Source: Mycolicibacterium lacusdiani
GTDB lineage: Bacteria > Actinomycetota > Actinomycetes > Mycobacteriales > Mycobacteriaceae
Length of the DNA stretch: 64,000 nt
Direction of reading: 5' to 3'
NCBI RefSeq assembly: GCF_021916785.1
Contig: NZ_JAKCFC010000001.1
Location: forward strand, 372,001 to 436,000
The notes below the pieces were generated by a model. It saw only the letters and a list, made by a program, of their open reading frames with translations. It had not been told where the DNA came from and ran no database searches. Shown here one piece after another: positions 62,712 through 64,000 of the stretch. Position 1 is the first letter of the stretch; every line of letters starts with the position of its first letter. The translations under genes were made by a program, and so were the position numbers.

Positions 62712-63080
62712 TCACCCGACACCCGCAAGCGCGTCGTCGAGAGTCCGATACACGGCGAAGATCTGGTCGATTCCGACGAGTCGCATGGGCCGGCTCGTGG
62801 CAGGGCCATCAGCCACCACGGCGAACCTCGTTCGCGGCGTGATGTCTTCGTGCGCGGTGATCAACGTGCTCATCCCGGCCGACGCCAGGAACTCGACCGC
62901 CGACAGGTCGACGACGAGCGCCGACGGATTCTTGCCCGCCGCGGCCTCGATGGCCCCGGCAAGCTCGGGAGTGGTCAGCATGTCCAGCTCTCCCGAGACA
63001 CCCACCACGGCGACGTCTCCGAACCAGCTCTCGGTGAGTCCGAGACGAGTTGCAGTCGTTTCCTCTTCTTGACAGTTCAT
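62712..63080 (-). CDS. STAS-domain anti-sigma-factor antagonist, 122 aa
   Basis: VAVVGVSGELDMLTTPELAGAIEAAAGKNPSALVVDLSAVEFLASAGMSTLITAHE is the STAS core with the phosphorylatable Ser in LASAGMS. In mycobacteria such proteins release SigF- or SigB-type sigma factors. No kinase is adjacent, so its partner is elsewhere. Length is normal. Confidence 0.9.
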   Translation of the reverse strand: MNCQEEETTATRLGLTESWFGDVAVVGVSGELDMLTTPELAGAIEAAAGKNPSALVVDLSAVEFLASAGMSTLITAHEDITPRTRFAVVADGPATSRPMRLVGIDQIFAVYRTLDDALAGVG

Positions 63081-63159
63081 GGCCTTCTCCGTTCGAGTCG
63101 GTGACAGCGGAGATCCACTCTGGGCAAGAAGTGGACCTCCGCCGCACGGGGGGGCCGAG

Positions 63160-63441
63160 CTACCTGGACCGAACCGAGTTACGGCCGCCGACCTTGAGCC
63201 AGATCACCAGCACGATGACGGCACCGATGACCGAGCCGATGATGCCGGCCGGCTGCAGGAACCCCTGCGCGCTGTCCTTGCCGACGATCAGGAAGCCGAG
63301 GAATCCTCCGACGAATGACCCGACGACGCCGAGCACGATGGTCATGGGGATCGACAGGTTCTGCTTGCCCGGAACCAGCAGACGCGCAAGGGCGCCCGCG
63401 ATGAGCCCGACGACGAGGATGGTGACGATGAGTCCGATCAT
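63160..63441 (-). CDS. GlsB/YeaQ/YmgE family membrane protein, 93 aa
   Basis: Three hydrophobic helices with the pattern LIVTILVVGLIAGALARLLVPGKQNLS, GVVGSFVGGFLGFLIVG and GIIGSVIGAVIVLVIW. This is the transglycosylase-associated stress family seen across bacteria. Its role is unproven. It is divergent from the response regulator and shares its upstream palindromes. Confidence 0.9.
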   Translation of the reverse strand: MIGLIVTILVVGLIAGALARLLVPGKQNLSIPMTIVLGVVGSFVGGFLGFLIVGKDSAQGFLQPAGIIGSVIGAVIVLVIWLKVGGRNSVRSR

Positions 63442-63528
63442 GGCTGCGAGCCTTTCTGTTCAGCGCTGAGAACGCGCTGCGATCGAGTGGATCGAGCGGT
63501 TGCTCGACATGGAAGTCAGCTCATCACC

Positions 63529-63557
63529 CCTAAGGGGGGTACCGGTACACCCTTAGG
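63529..63557. promoter_or_regulatory. Nested palindromes between divergent stress genes
   Basis: CCTAAGGG and CCCTTAGG (63529-63536 and 63550-63557) bracket the perfect 10-base palindrome GTACCGGTAC (63539-63548). They lie 17 bases before the response-regulator ATG and 88 bases upstream of the GlsB-type gene. Confidence 0.55.
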
Positions 63558-63573
63558 TAGGTAATCTGGACGC

Positions 63574-64000
63574 ATGGCACCGCCGCCGAACTCCCCCATC
63601 ACCGTCGCCCTCGTCGACGACTACGACGTCGTGCTCATGGGTGTGGCCAACATGTTCGACCGGTACCGCGACCGGGTCGTCGTCGCAGAGATCGACGCCA
63701 ACATGAGCCTCGACGACTCCGTCGACATCGTGTTGTACGACTCCTTCGCCCAACCCGAAGCCGACCACGACGAGATCGCCGCCCTGGTCGCGAATCCCCG
63801 CGCTCGACGAGTCGTCGTGTACACGTGGAACTTTCACCCCGATCTCATCGCCAGCGCCCAAGACAAGGGTGCCCACGGATACCTGTCGAAGACGCTGCCT
63901 GCCCGCGAGTTGGTCACGGCACTCGAGGCCGTGCATGCCGGTGAGAAGATCGTCAGCGACGTCCCCCCTCGGGCCCGCAGTGCAGTCGGACTCGACTGGC
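63574..64000 (+). CDS. Response regulator (receiver domain; C-terminus outside window)
   Basis: The receiver domain is evident: acidic pocket ALVDDYDVVLMG, phosphoacceptor-region VLYDSFAQPE, the Thr in VVVYTW and Lys in GYLSKTLPA. The frame is open to the right edge, so a DNA-binding output (LuxR type is common here) should follow. No kinase is seen. It is divergent from the GlsB-type gene. Confidence 0.85.
   Translation, partial: MAPPPNSPITVALVDDYDVVLMGVANMFDRYRDRVVVAEIDANMSLDDSVDIVLYDSFAQPEADHDEIAALVANPRARRVVVYTWNFHPDLIASAQDKGAHGYLSKTLPARELVTALEAVHAGEKIVSDVPPRARSAVGLDW

Noticed and set aside
1..64000. tRNA, rRNA, CRISPR or prophage
   Set aside because: No cloverleaf, rRNA, repeat array or phage gene was recognised by eye; a scan with tRNAscan-SE or CRISPR tools was not possible.

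Overview
The window is high-GC actinobacterial DNA, most likely from a rapidly growing mycobacterium (Mycolicibacterium-like). The evidence is an MmpS/MmpL pair, several F420-type oxidoreductases (LLM and PPOX classes), a short second Nei, MazEF modules, many GTG starts, and small secreted proteins typical of the group. No rRNA, tRNA, CRISPR array or transposase was seen. The genome context is accessory-rich chromosome.

Layout. 0-13 kb: NDH-2-like dehydrogenase (cut by the left edge), PPOX protein, permease, hydrolase, small glyoxalase-fold (VOC) proteins, a CPFC-type FAD oxidoreductase, three tiny acidic proteins in tandem, an S4 RNA-binding protein, an ArsR/VOC pair with a readable operator-promoter, Nei2, a ThrE-type exporter and a sugar porter. 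13-14 kb: ParD-like/zeta toxin-antitoxin pair with a phased operator. 14-30 kb: a GGDEF-EAL protein, a GH13/F420-LLM pair, FKBP lipoprotein, AI-2E-type permease, methyltransferases, MBL hydrolase, quinone reductase, SRPBCC and YceI proteins, GMC oxidoreductase and a decayed esterase. 30-33.7 kb: coiled-coil protein, SDR, HTH regulator, LGFP-like lipoprotein, DUF3297.

33.7-37.2 kb (minus strand) is the most interesting part: a tight four-gene operon. One membrane protein carries D-x3-H-x12-H and D-E-W-x-H-x13-H motifs. Their spacing and neighbouring residues match the CuC and CuD copper sites of PmoC/AmoC. Its partners are a PmoB-topology protein (signal peptide, periplasmic domain, two helices, periplasmic domains), a FixH/YtkA-like protein and a PmoD-like C-terminally anchored protein. 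An epoxide-hydrolase-like gene is divergent from it. I read this as a candidate divergent copper membrane monooxygenase; homology and function are inferred, not proven.

37-44 kb: epoxide-hydrolase-like protein, aldo/keto reductase with a convergent HTH regulator, then an unstable segment with two MazEF modules, a frameshifted lipoprotein, a 47-bp imperfect direct repeat and a 35-bp near-palindrome. 44-56 kb: carbon metabolism around pyruvate and 2-keto acids, with PoxB-type pyruvate oxidase, a UbiX-UbiD-flavin reductase operon, a 2-keto acid decarboxylase, and an AlsR-like regulator followed by acetolactate synthase and acetolactate decarboxylase (acetoin formation). At 56.4 kb two truncated genes are fused tail to tail. 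57-61 kb: TetR regulator divergent from mmpS-mmpL. 61-64 kb: PH-like/TetR pair, secreted protein, STAS protein, GlsB-type membrane protein and a response regulator cut by the right edge.
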